Shown: positions 1 to 6,731 of the stretch, piece by piece
Position numbering within the stretch: the stretch's first letter is position 1
Layout: every line of letters starts with the position of its first letter
Assembly (NCBI GenBank): GCA_947624765.1
Contig: CANQLS010000082.1
Coordinates: 1-6,922, forward strand
DNA from: an uncultured Clostridia bacterium
Lineage (GTDB): Bacteria > Bacillota > Clostridia > TANB77 > UBA1234
Length of the DNA stretch: 6,922 bases
Direction of reading: 5' to 3'
The notes under the pieces: model-generated
The model's database searches: none
What the model saw: only the letters and a program-made list of their open reading frames with translations
Told to the model about the DNA's origin: nothing
Program-made: the position numbers and the translations under genes

Positions 1-288
1 AAATCTCAAGCTTTTGATAGTTGGTTTAAAGAGTTTATGTTGAATGTATTTTTGCAAACATTCCATGCTTTAAATTATACCATTGTTATGACTATAGCTT
101 TATCTGTAGCAGGAGGTGATGCTACTGCCCCTGTAAACTATATATTAGTTTTGGTTGCAATTACTTACGTTGCAAAAGGTGAGTCGATATTAAGAAATAT
201 TTTTGGACAAACTAAGGGTGTAGGTACGGTTAAGAGCATAGCAGAAAGCATGGTTAAAGCAGCTGCTGTTAGAAGAATTATAGGTGGC
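1..288 (+). repeat. Paralogous membrane-core block, copy A
   Basis: Translated, this block aligns with nt 3657-3926. Shared elements are the SQAFD-[ST]-W start, the [LV]N-[VI]-FLQ-[TS]-FHA motif, a short hydrophobic segment ending in [VA]-[AF]-KGE, then I-[LK]-x-[NL]-[IF]-FG and a weakly matching helix. DNA identity is moderate, so this is an old duplication, not a fresh one that could readily recombine. Confidence 0.75.
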
Positions 289-2445
289 GCCGAAAAATCT
301 TTTAAAAAGAAAAAGAAAGCATTTACAGCTATTATGGATAGAAAAAGAGGAATAGGAGATGCAATCACAGAATATAAAGGTGCAAATCTTCAAGAAAAAA
401 ATGATGCACTAGAAGCAAAAAATAAAGAACTAATCGCACAAGGAAAGCTACCAATTGTACCTCCTGTTCCAAGAGACACTAGAAATGATATGGCTGATAA
501 TATTTCAATTGCACTTTCAAATACTGCAAGTCCAGAAGCAGTGAAGGCTGCAGTACAAAAGTTATTCCAGTATAATTTAGATGATAAAACAAAAGGAGAA
601 TTAGATACTCAATTGAGAACTAATGCAAGGGGAGCAGAAGTAAGAGATATGATAAAGGAGTATGGTGCTTTATCAGAAATTGCCGAAGCTATAGATGTTA
701 ATATTAATACAAATTTAAATTTCTTAGTAAACAGAAAATTATCAAGAAGTATGCAAAGCCGTAAGTTATTGCAGGCTTATGGTTTAACAGAAGAAAAGTT
801 AGAAGAAATGCTTGATATGTCAAATAAAAATTTAAGTGAGTATAAACAATTAAAAGCATTAAATAGAAAGCGCAAAAGAAAAGCAGATAAAGAAGCTTAT
901 AAACCAAAAATAATTGGTGTTATGGATGCTAGAGTTTTAGAAGCTGCAGGTGATGGAACTCAAAGTAAATCTATGGATAGATTTACAGGAAGATATAAAA
1001 AAGCAAGAACTTTTGTTACTAAAGAAAACGCTAAAAGAAAAGATGGTAAGAAGCTAAGTGTAGCCGAAAGAACAGCAAGGGGTACGTATAAACTTAATAC
1101 AGCAAAGACTGTTATTAAAGCTAAAAAATTAGAAAGAAAAGCTGCTCCAAAAGCACCTACAAAAGTAGAAAAAACTGATCCATTGAAAAAAACGTATGTA
1201 GATGCAAAAAAAGAAGTAGTTGGAAAGAGAAGAACACTTTCTCAAAACGAAAGAACAAGAAAAAGAGTAGAGAATGAACGAAGAAGGCAGGAGGCAGAGA
1301 AACGAGAACAAGCTGTTACTAAAATTATGGGAGCGGCAGTAAAATCCAATGTTACAGCTACACCTGATGTGAGAGATAGATATGAAGTGGCTGCAAGAAA
1401 TGTTGAAGTTATAACAAATCAAGATAGCACATTAATGGAAAAAGCTCGTGCAAAACAAGAATTTGATAATGTAGCTGAAGAAATTAGAAAAGCACAAGGC
1501 CTTTCAAGAGAAGATACTGGTATTAAGTCAATGAAAGATATAATAGCAGTAAATGTGAAGAGTAATTTATCTAACATTGAAAAGATGGAAAAAGAAGCTA
1601 TTTCTTTAAGTGGTGAAGCAAGTATATCTAAAGAAAAGGAAGATGATTATTTTAATGCTGCTGTCAATATGGAATTATTGAACAGTGGTAATGGCACTTT
1701 GGAAGACTTATGGGGAGCACTTGATGAAATTATGGGAATTTCTGATTCTGATGATGGTATGAAAAGCATTTATAATCATTTTGAATTTGATATGGATCAA
1801 TATTCTCTTAATTTAGCTGTAGAAACAATTAACAATATTTCTGAATTGAGTGGTAATGATGCTGAAAAACAAGCACTTGTTAATCGTGCTATTAAAGTTA
1901 TTAGAGAGCATGAAGGAAAAGGTGGAGTATATAGCCGAATATTGAGTGGGTTGAAGTATAATATAGACACGCTAAGTTTAGGTAAAATGCCTGTATTAAC
2001 GCAAGAAACTAAAAAGAAACCTATACAAACTAAAACTAAAGAAGTAGAGAAATTCGAGAAGGCATTTAAGGAACGAGAAGAAAGAGAAACTATCCACTAT
2101 GTAAATAGTTCTTATGATAAGAAAAAGGCAAAGAAGAAAATAGCAAAAGATATATTAGTTTTAGGTAAAGATGTTGCAAAAGAAGCTGTTGATGATACTT
2201 TTTCTCTTGCTGGTGGCGTTATAGGTGCTGCTGCAGTTATGGGAATAGATGATAAGTATGACCTAAGTGATTTGGCTGCTGGTGCTTCACTTGGTGCTTC
2301 GGCACTTTCAACAGCAGAATCAAGAGCAGTAGGCTTTGTTGGTGATAGGATAGATGATGCTACAAGATTAGCCAAAAGAGTTGGCAAGGGATTAAAAGAT
2401 AGAAAAAAATCTAATCAAAATGGAGGCCCTATTACTAGGTATTAG
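1..2445 (+). CDS. VirB6/TrbL-like membrane protein with long helical tail, 5'-truncated paralogue A
   Basis: This is the 3' part of a gene cut by the left edge. The frame is open from nt 1, giving 814 codons to TAG at 2443-2445. The ATG at 37 is unlikely to be the true start, because the 12 codons before it (KSQAFDSWFKEF) align with the paralogue downstream (SSQAFDTWGKEL). Visible are the last two hydrophobic segments of a VirB6/TrbL-like core (codons about 14-36 and 43-58) with the shared motif FLQ-[TS]-FHA. A long, cysteine-free tail follows. Codons about 287-437 are very rich in Lys/Arg and predicted helical or coiled coil. Codons about 530-612 are acidic. An Ala/Gly-rich hydrophobic patch lies at about 733-772, and the end is basic. 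VirB6-family proteins form the inner-membrane channel of type IV secretion systems. That role here is inferred from the paralogue's topology and the motif. The function of the tail is unknown. Confidence 0.7.
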   Translation, partial: KSQAFDSWFKEFMLNVFLQTFHALNYTIVMTIALSVAGGDATAPVNYILVLVAITYVAKGESILRNIFGQTKGVGTVKSIAESMVKAAAVRRIIGGAEKSFKKKKKAFTAIMDRKRGIGDAITEYKGANLQEKNDALEAKNKELIAQGKLPIVPPVPRDTRNDMADNISIALSNTASPEAVKAAVQKLFQYNLDDKTKGELDTQLRTNARGAEVRDMIKEYGALSEIAEAIDVNINTNLNFLVNRKLSRSMQSRKLLQAYGLTEEKLEEMLDMSNKNLSEYKQLKALNRKRKRKADKEAYKPKIIGVMDARVLEAAGDGTQSKSMDRFTGRYKKARTFVTKENAKRKDGKKLSVAERTARGTYKLNTAKTVIKAKKLERKAAPKAPTKVEKTDPLKKTYVDAKKEVVGKRRTLSQNERTRKRVENERRRQEAEKREQAVTKIMGAAVKSNVTATPDVRDRYEVAARNVEVITNQDSTLMEKARAKQEFDNVAEEIRKAQGLSREDTGIKSMKDIIAVNVKSNLSNIEKMEKEAISLSGEASISKEKEDDYFNAAVNMELLNSGNGTLEDLWGALDEIMGISDSDDGMKSIYNHFEFDMDQYSLNLAVETINNISELSGNDAEKQALVNRAIKVIREHEGKGGVYSRILSGLKYNIDTLSLGKMPVLTQETKKKPIQTKTKEVEKFEKAFKEREERETIHYVNSSYDKKKAKKKIAKDILVLGKDVAKEAVDDTFSLAGGVIGAAAVMGIDDKYDLSDLAAGASLGASALSTAESRAVGFVGDRIDDATRLAKRVGKGLKDRKKSNQNGGPITRY

Positions 2446-2470
2446 ATAACTTTGCTGTAAAATATGGTTG

Positions 2471-2477
2471 AAAGGAG
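2471..2477 (+). promoter_or_regulatory. Ribosome binding site for the 1048-residue gene
   Basis: AAAGGAG lies 9 nt before the ATG at 2487, a near-ideal Shine-Dalgarno spacing. It fixes the start so that the protein opens with a signal peptide. The 41-nt gap from the previous stop holds no hairpin or promoter-like pair, so translation is probably from a polycistronic mRNA. Confidence 0.85.
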
Positions 2478-2486
2478 TAGGCAAAA

Positions 2487-5400
2487 ATGAAAAAGTCGCT
2501 TAAAAAGATATTTATTTTAATATTAATTGTCATGATGCTATTGCCTACATCTAGAAATTTTGCATCTTCAATAGGAACTTTTTTTGATGATTGGCTTGTA
2601 GTTGATGAAGAAAATAGTACTGAGTCGGAGGTTGTATTTAAAGTTAAGGAAACTGGTTATTATTCAATAGATTTTTTAACTTATCCTGAATGGAGTCCTT
2701 TAAGAAATGGAAGTGGAAGTTATGTATATCCTCAGGCTCAAAGAGGAAGTACAGTAAAATCAGTATATTTATCAGCGGACGACACCTATACAATTCGAAG
2801 AGATGTCTATAACCAAGTAAGATATATAGAAGTTACTATGTCGGGAAATGGTTATTTTGATCAAGTACCTAACCAAGAAACTCTTTTTGAACAGGTTGAA
2901 AAGATGTTAGCATGGTTTGTTAGAACGTGTGCTAATGGGTTAATTACAATTATTAACTGGGCAGTTGGAGGAGATGGTGGCGTAACTATAGATAAGATTA
3001 TATTTAATCATTATAAGCCAACACAACTATCTTTCTTCGATGTGTATGGAAGTACTAATCCAGAAAAAGGATATGAATTAGTTACTGCTATATCTGATTC
3101 AATTATGACATGGTTTAAATTATTTAGACAAATTGCTATTGCTGGATATTCTGCAATTATACTTTTTATAGGTATTCGTATTACGTTTAAATCGACAGCA
3201 GAAGGTAAAGCTGAAGCAAAACGATTGCTAATGGATTGGGTAGTCGGACTTGGATTATTATTCTTATTTCCATATGCAATAGAAGCTAGTATTAATATAA
3301 ATAATTATCTAGTTGCAAAAATTGAAAGCGGAAAAAGCGAAGTTGCAACCCCAAGTTCAGGTAATAAGGAATATACTTCTCTTTCACCTAATAGTACAAA
3401 AGAGGAAATTAAAGATTTTACAGATAATTTTGATTCAAATCCTTTTTCTGATGATGACAATGATTATATGGCTATTATGGCTAGAAAAGCTGAACATACA
3501 GAAAGACTTGCACATGCGGTTGTATATATGATTATGGCTTGGCAACTTTTAACACTTTTAAGAATTTATTATAAACGTTTATTTATGGTAGGATTTTTAA
3601 TGGTATTATTACCAGTGACAGCTTTAACATATGCAGTTGATAAAGTAAAAGATGGTAGTTCACAGGCTTTTGATACTTGGGGAAAGGAATTAATGGTTAA
3701 TATTTTTCTTCAATCATTCCATGCGATTGTTTATGTTTTTGCAATGAATGTTACATTCCAGGCACAAGACAACTGGATAATAACAATAGTTGGCGTTTCA
3801 TTCTTATTCAAAGGAGAAGATGTAATTAAAAGTTTGTTTGGAATGAAAGGTGAGACAGTACAATCATTAACAACTACTGCTATGAAAGCAATGGCAACTT
3901 ATCAAGTTGTGAAAAAAGGTCTTGGAGCAGTAAAAGATAATTTTATAGGTAAAGACAGTCATTTAGGTCGTGCTTGGGTTGCTCGTAGAAATGCAAGGGA
4001 ATATGCGATGATGGCTAGTAATTTTGATATGATATCATCAACTGGACCTGCTTTACCAAGTGCTAGTTCATTACCACATGCACCTAGTATAGAAGATGAT
4101 GAAAGTAGAAAATTAGGTGATTCTATTCAGATTATTAATCATATGAATTTAGCGACTCCAAAAGAATTAGCTTTAGCAATTAATAATGTTCAAAATTATT
4201 GGAGAACTGGCGGAAAATATATGGCTATGCTAAACGACTTAAATTTAACTAAAGAACAGCTAGATGGCTTACAAGCAATTAAAGAAAATGCTTTAAGAGG
4301 AATTAAAAATGGTATAGATGCACAAACTATTACTCAGGATATAAAAATAGAATTACAAACATTATTACCTGGAATGGATACGTCTATTGTGGAACAAGCA
4401 TTATATCAACAAATGACTTCTCCATTAGTTGGAAGTAATCATTTACCAAGAAATATATCTTCATATTCTATTCAACGAGAATTGGCAGATGCAAAAAGAA
4501 GACAAGCGGAAATAGAAGGAAGCTTAAACTTTGCTACGAGTGATGGAGGTACAGATGCAGATATTGAAGAAGAAGCAAAAGCATTAGCATTTAATATATA
4601 CCATCGTGATGTTGGCGAAGACGAAGGTTTGAGTATGGCACGTAAGGTCGTTATGTTAAAAAATAGAGATAAAGGAAAAAATAGTGCAAAAGAAATTATG
4701 GATGCTGTAGATGAGGTTAATCAGCATAAAGATGATAGCGATGAATATCGAAAAATGGTGCAGGCTGCAGGCGTTGATATAGATGAATTGAGACATGTGG
4801 TTGCAGATAAAATAATGAAAGATGGTTATGGTGCGAATTATAGAGAAACTGTATCCGTTGCTGATAAAGTGTTTATGAGTGATACATATCATAAAGCAGT
4901 TGATGCAGTGGAACATTATGAAAAATCAGCATCTGTTAAGAAAGAAGATTTGGATGAGATTTCTATTCACACTTTGTTAAGAAATGAAAATACATTAGAG
5001 TTATCAGATGATGGTTTAATAAAACGTGTGAGAGCTAGCAGATTGACTGAAAACAGAAATGATGCTGATTTACTTCGTGATTTTGCAAATAAAGTAAAGG
5101 AAAGAGGAACAGATAGAGTAGCAACATATAATGGTATGACAAAAGAAGATATTTTAGAAATGCAAAGAATAGAAGAAAGCAAATCTAGAGAAGAATTGTT
5201 TAGAGCTGGTGTTACAACGGCATCAGCTGCAGTGACAGCACCTATTGGTGCAGCTGTAGGTATTGCAGTTATGGATGGAGATAGCTCTATTATTACAGAA
5301 GCTGCTACAGGTGCTTCTGCAGCAATGGGAATTGGTGACTGGGTTGCTGAAACGGCTGTTGGAAGAACTCCTGAAACTAAGCAACGTTCTGGAAAAAATG

Positions 5401-5633
5401 TTAAGAAAATAACTCTACGAAATCCATATACTGGAAAGGATCAAGAAGTAGAAATTATTTCTACAGGTATACTTACTGAAAAAATATATTCTTATGATGA
5501 TCCAGCTTTGCCATCAGATGTATCTGCAAGAATAAGAGAACAATTTTTAGCTGAAAAGATAAAAGAGCAAAGAGCAGAAGAAATTGCTAGGATGAAAAAG
5601 TTAAAGGAAGAAGAAGCTAAAAAAAGAAAATAA
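2487..5633 (+). CDS. VirB6/TrbL-like polytopic membrane protein with signal peptide and long helical tail, paralogue B
   Basis: This complete 1048-residue protein is a likely channel component of a Gram-positive type IV secretion or conjugation system. Residues 1-26 look like a Sec signal peptide (MKKSLKK, hydrophobic core, then NFASS). Residues about 30-130 are beta-rich, aromatic and extracytoplasmic. A hydrophobic or amphipathic helix lies at 141-160. Clear membrane segments are at about 213-232, 247-268, 341-361, 364-384 and 402-424, with a short one at 430-442. The acidic loop 269-340 is probably outside, and the Lys/Arg-rich loop 231-246 inside. Residues 450-900 are a helical, charged tail with one Pro/Ser-rich linker (521-534). 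An Ala/Gly-rich hydrophobic segment spans about 908-950, and the end (1014-1048) is a highly charged probable coiled coil. The only cysteine is Cys148. Residues 391-480 and 908-950 match the upstream gene, so the two are paralogues. The VirB6 family is inferred from topology, length and context, not from a database match. Confidence 0.72.
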   Translation: MKKSLKKIFILILIVMMLLPTSRNFASSIGTFFDDWLVVDEENSTESEVVFKVKETGYYSIDFLTYPEWSPLRNGSGSYVYPQAQRGSTVKSVYLSADDTYTIRRDVYNQVRYIEVTMSGNGYFDQVPNQETLFEQVEKMLAWFVRTCANGLITIINWAVGGDGGVTIDKIIFNHYKPTQLSFFDVYGSTNPEKGYELVTAISDSIMTWFKLFRQIAIAGYSAIILFIGIRITFKSTAEGKAEAKRLLMDWVVGLGLLFLFPYAIEASININNYLVAKIESGKSEVATPSSGNKEYTSLSPNSTKEEIKDFTDNFDSNPFSDDDNDYMAIMARKAEHTERLAHAVVYMIMAWQLLTLLRIYYKRLFMVGFLMVLLPVTALTYAVDKVKDGSSQAFDTWGKELMVNIFLQSFHAIVYVFAMNVTFQAQDNWIITIVGVSFLFKGEDVIKSLFGMKGETVQSLTTTAMKAMATYQVVKKGLGAVKDNFIGKDSHLGRAWVARRNAREYAMMASNFDMISSTGPALPSASSLPHAPSIEDDESRKLGDSIQIINHMNLATPKELALAINNVQNYWRTGGKYMAMLNDLNLTKEQLDGLQAIKENALRGIKNGIDAQTITQDIKIELQTLLPGMDTSIVEQALYQQMTSPLVGSNHLPRNISSYSIQRELADAKRRQAEIEGSLNFATSDGGTDADIEEEAKALAFNIYHRDVGEDEGLSMARKVVMLKNRDKGKNSAKEIMDAVDEVNQHKDDSDEYRKMVQAAGVDIDELRHVVADKIMKDGYGANYRETVSVADKVFMSDTYHKAVDAVEHYEKSASVKKEDLDEISIHTLLRNENTLELSDDGLIKRVRASRLTENRNDADLLRDFANKVKERGTDRVATYNGMTKEDILEMQRIEESKSREELFRAGVTTASAAVTAPIGAAVGIAVMDGDSSIITEAATGASAAMGIGDWVAETAVGRTPETKQRSGKNVKKITLRNPYTGKDQEVEIISTGILTEKIYSYDDPALPSDVSARIREQFLAEKIKEQRAEEIARMKKLKEEEAKKRK
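3657..3926 (+). repeat. Paralogous membrane-core block, copy B
   Basis: This is the partner of nt 1-288 and covers residues 391-480 of the complete gene. It includes VNIFLQSFHA (404-413) and FKGEDVIKSLFG (441-452). Because copy B sits inside a full-length protein, it shows how much of copy A is missing to the left of the window: probably signal peptide, outer domain and four to five membrane segments, if the two share the same plan. Confidence 0.75.
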
Positions 5634-5657
5634 ATGGTGGAAGCAAAAACTTATTAT

Positions 5658-5664
5658 GAGGTGA
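5658..5664 (+). promoter_or_regulatory. Ribosome binding site for the 348-residue gene
   Basis: GAGGTGA sits 7 nt before the ATG at 5672. This supports 5672 over the in-frame ATG at 5690, which has no comparable site. The site lies 24 nt after the previous stop codon, and the 38-nt gap contains no terminator. Confidence 0.85.
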
Positions 5665-5671
5665 ATTTTTA

Positions 5672-6718
5672 ATGGAGCAAAAAAAAGGAATGGTATCTGG
5701 AAAATTAAATGGAACAAGATCACTTGTTACGTATTTAGAAGCAATTGATGAACCAGATGAAGTTGAACAATTTTTACTTGCTTTTGCTTCTTTAAAATTC
5801 GAACCTAAAGATAATAATCCTATTATTTATATTGCTGATGATCAAGATTTTTTAGAATGCTTGAAATCAATTGAAAAAAGTAATTCTATAAGTTTGTATC
5901 CTACTGCTCATTTTTCGAGATTATATGTTACTACAGATGATAGAGTTACTTATGTAATAAGATTAAATGCTATTAGTATTACTTTAATTAATACTTTTAT
6001 ATCAAAAGAAACGCCAGCTAAGTATGGATTGAATTCTTTTTCATTTATTAAATGGTGCGTAGAAAGAGGAATTGATATTAGAAATATTTATGATATTCCT
6101 ACTTACATAAAAATTTTAACAAATGAAGTAAATCCATTTGAGTCCGTGGAGAGCTATGTAAAAAAGTATACTGATTACGAAATGCAAGATGATGATGAAA
6201 CAAATAATGTTGTTATATCAAATTTTATTTATGACTTCGGAAAATTTTTAGATCAGTATGTAGCAGCTTTTGATTTAACTACAGTTTGTAGACTAATTAA
6301 TGAAAACAGTTATTTTGAAGGTAATTCGTTTGATAATATGGGAACTTGCGAAATAAAAGTTTCATACCAAAATTTAGCGCAAGGAATTTTAACTATTGCT
6401 GATAAAAAGAGAAAAGAATTTCAAAAAAGAGCTTATATTAAATCGCCATTAGGCAGAATTGCTATTAAATTTAAACGAGAGATAAAAGATTTGATACAAG
6501 AAATATATTTAGAAGATATATCTTTAACTGTTTTAAATGAATTATATAATAATAATATTCCTGTTACATTAGAGGCAGATAACACTTATAAAATTACTTG
6601 CAAATATAAAAATTTTAATAGTGTAATTTCTTTAGTAAATGCAGTTTTCAATGACGTGTTTTATAGCATTTTTGAGCAATCTGCGGAATTTAAAATAGAG
6701 TGTAGCATTAAATCGTAG
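5672..6718 (+). CDS. Uncharacterised soluble protein, possibly a degenerate family A polymerase/3'-5' exonuclease-like protein
   Basis: I do not recognise this 348-residue protein with confidence. It has no signal peptide or membrane segment, and its six cysteines (63, 129, 206, 226, 310, 344) suggest a cytoplasmic location, unlike the two cysteine-poor genes before it. Residues about 50-165 follow the order of an RNase H-fold 3'-5' exonuclease domain of the DNA polymerase I type: strand IIYIA, helix, strand pair near 83-98, AKYGLNSFSFIKW (116-128) where an Exo II-like motif would fall, then GIDIRNIYDIPTYIKIL (133-149) resembling the usual 'GI..DT..aayLL' stretch. The Asp/Glu catalytic pair expected near residue 76 is absent. 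Residues 255-345 (YIKSPLGR, then helix, strand, helix, strand) vaguely resemble the end of a family A palm, but no nucleotide-binding O-helix is visible. It lies 38 nt after a secretion-type gene and 13 nt before truA, so it may be a cytoplasmic partner of the secretion locus. The exonuclease-like reading is weak inference. Confidence 0.75.
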   Translation: MEQKKGMVSGKLNGTRSLVTYLEAIDEPDEVEQFLLAFASLKFEPKDNNPIIYIADDQDFLECLKSIEKSNSISLYPTAHFSRLYVTTDDRVTYVIRLNAISITLINTFISKETPAKYGLNSFSFIKWCVERGIDIRNIYDIPTYIKILTNEVNPFESVESYVKKYTDYEMQDDDETNNVVISNFIYDFGKFLDQYVAAFDLTTVCRLINENSYFEGNSFDNMGTCEIKVSYQNLAQGILTIADKKRKEFQKRAYIKSPLGRIAIKFKREIKDLIQEIYLEDISLTVLNELYNNNIPVTLEADNTYKITCKYKNFNSVISLVNAVFNDVFYSIFEQSAEFKIECSIKS

Positions 6719-6720
6719 AT

Positions 6721-6725
6721 AGGAG
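6721..6725 (+). promoter_or_regulatory. Ribosome binding site for truA
   Basis: AGGAG lies 6 nt before the ATG at 6732 and only 2 nt after the stop codon of the preceding gene (TAG 6716-6718). Ribosomes finishing the upstream gene would stop almost on this site, so translational coupling is plausible. Confidence 0.85.
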
Positions 6726-6731
6726 AAAGTA

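Noticed and set aside
37..39. ATG at 37 as the start of the first gene
   Set aside because: The frame is open to nt 1 and the preceding 12 codons align with the paralogue. No ribosome binding site precedes it, so it is an internal Met in a gene cut by the window edge.
165..2387. Minus-strand open frames opposite the first gene (165-393, 704-907, 1129-1422, 2112-2387)
   Set aside because: They are short, Phe/Ser/Leu-rich antisense readings of Lys/Glu/Ala-rich coding sequence, without ribosome binding sites or recognisable domains.
2446..2486. Possible terminator or promoter in the largest intergenic gap
   Set aside because: I see no GC-rich stem with a T-run and no -35/-10 pair, only a ribosome binding site.
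3313..3531. Plus-strand 72-codon frame inside gene B
   Set aside because: It is an out-of-frame shadow of a well-supported gene, rich in Ile/Leu/Lys from AT-rich sequence, with no ribosome binding site.
4656..5182. Minus-strand frames opposite the tail of gene B
   Set aside because: They are composition-driven antisense frames with no start signals or family features.
6524..6550. TATAAT at 6545-6550 with a weak -35-like TTAACT, as a private truA promoter
   Set aside because: The -35 match is poor, the spacing (15 nt) is short, and TATAAT is expected by chance in such AT-rich coding DNA. It lies about 180 nt upstream, within codons for Tyr/Asn-rich sequence.
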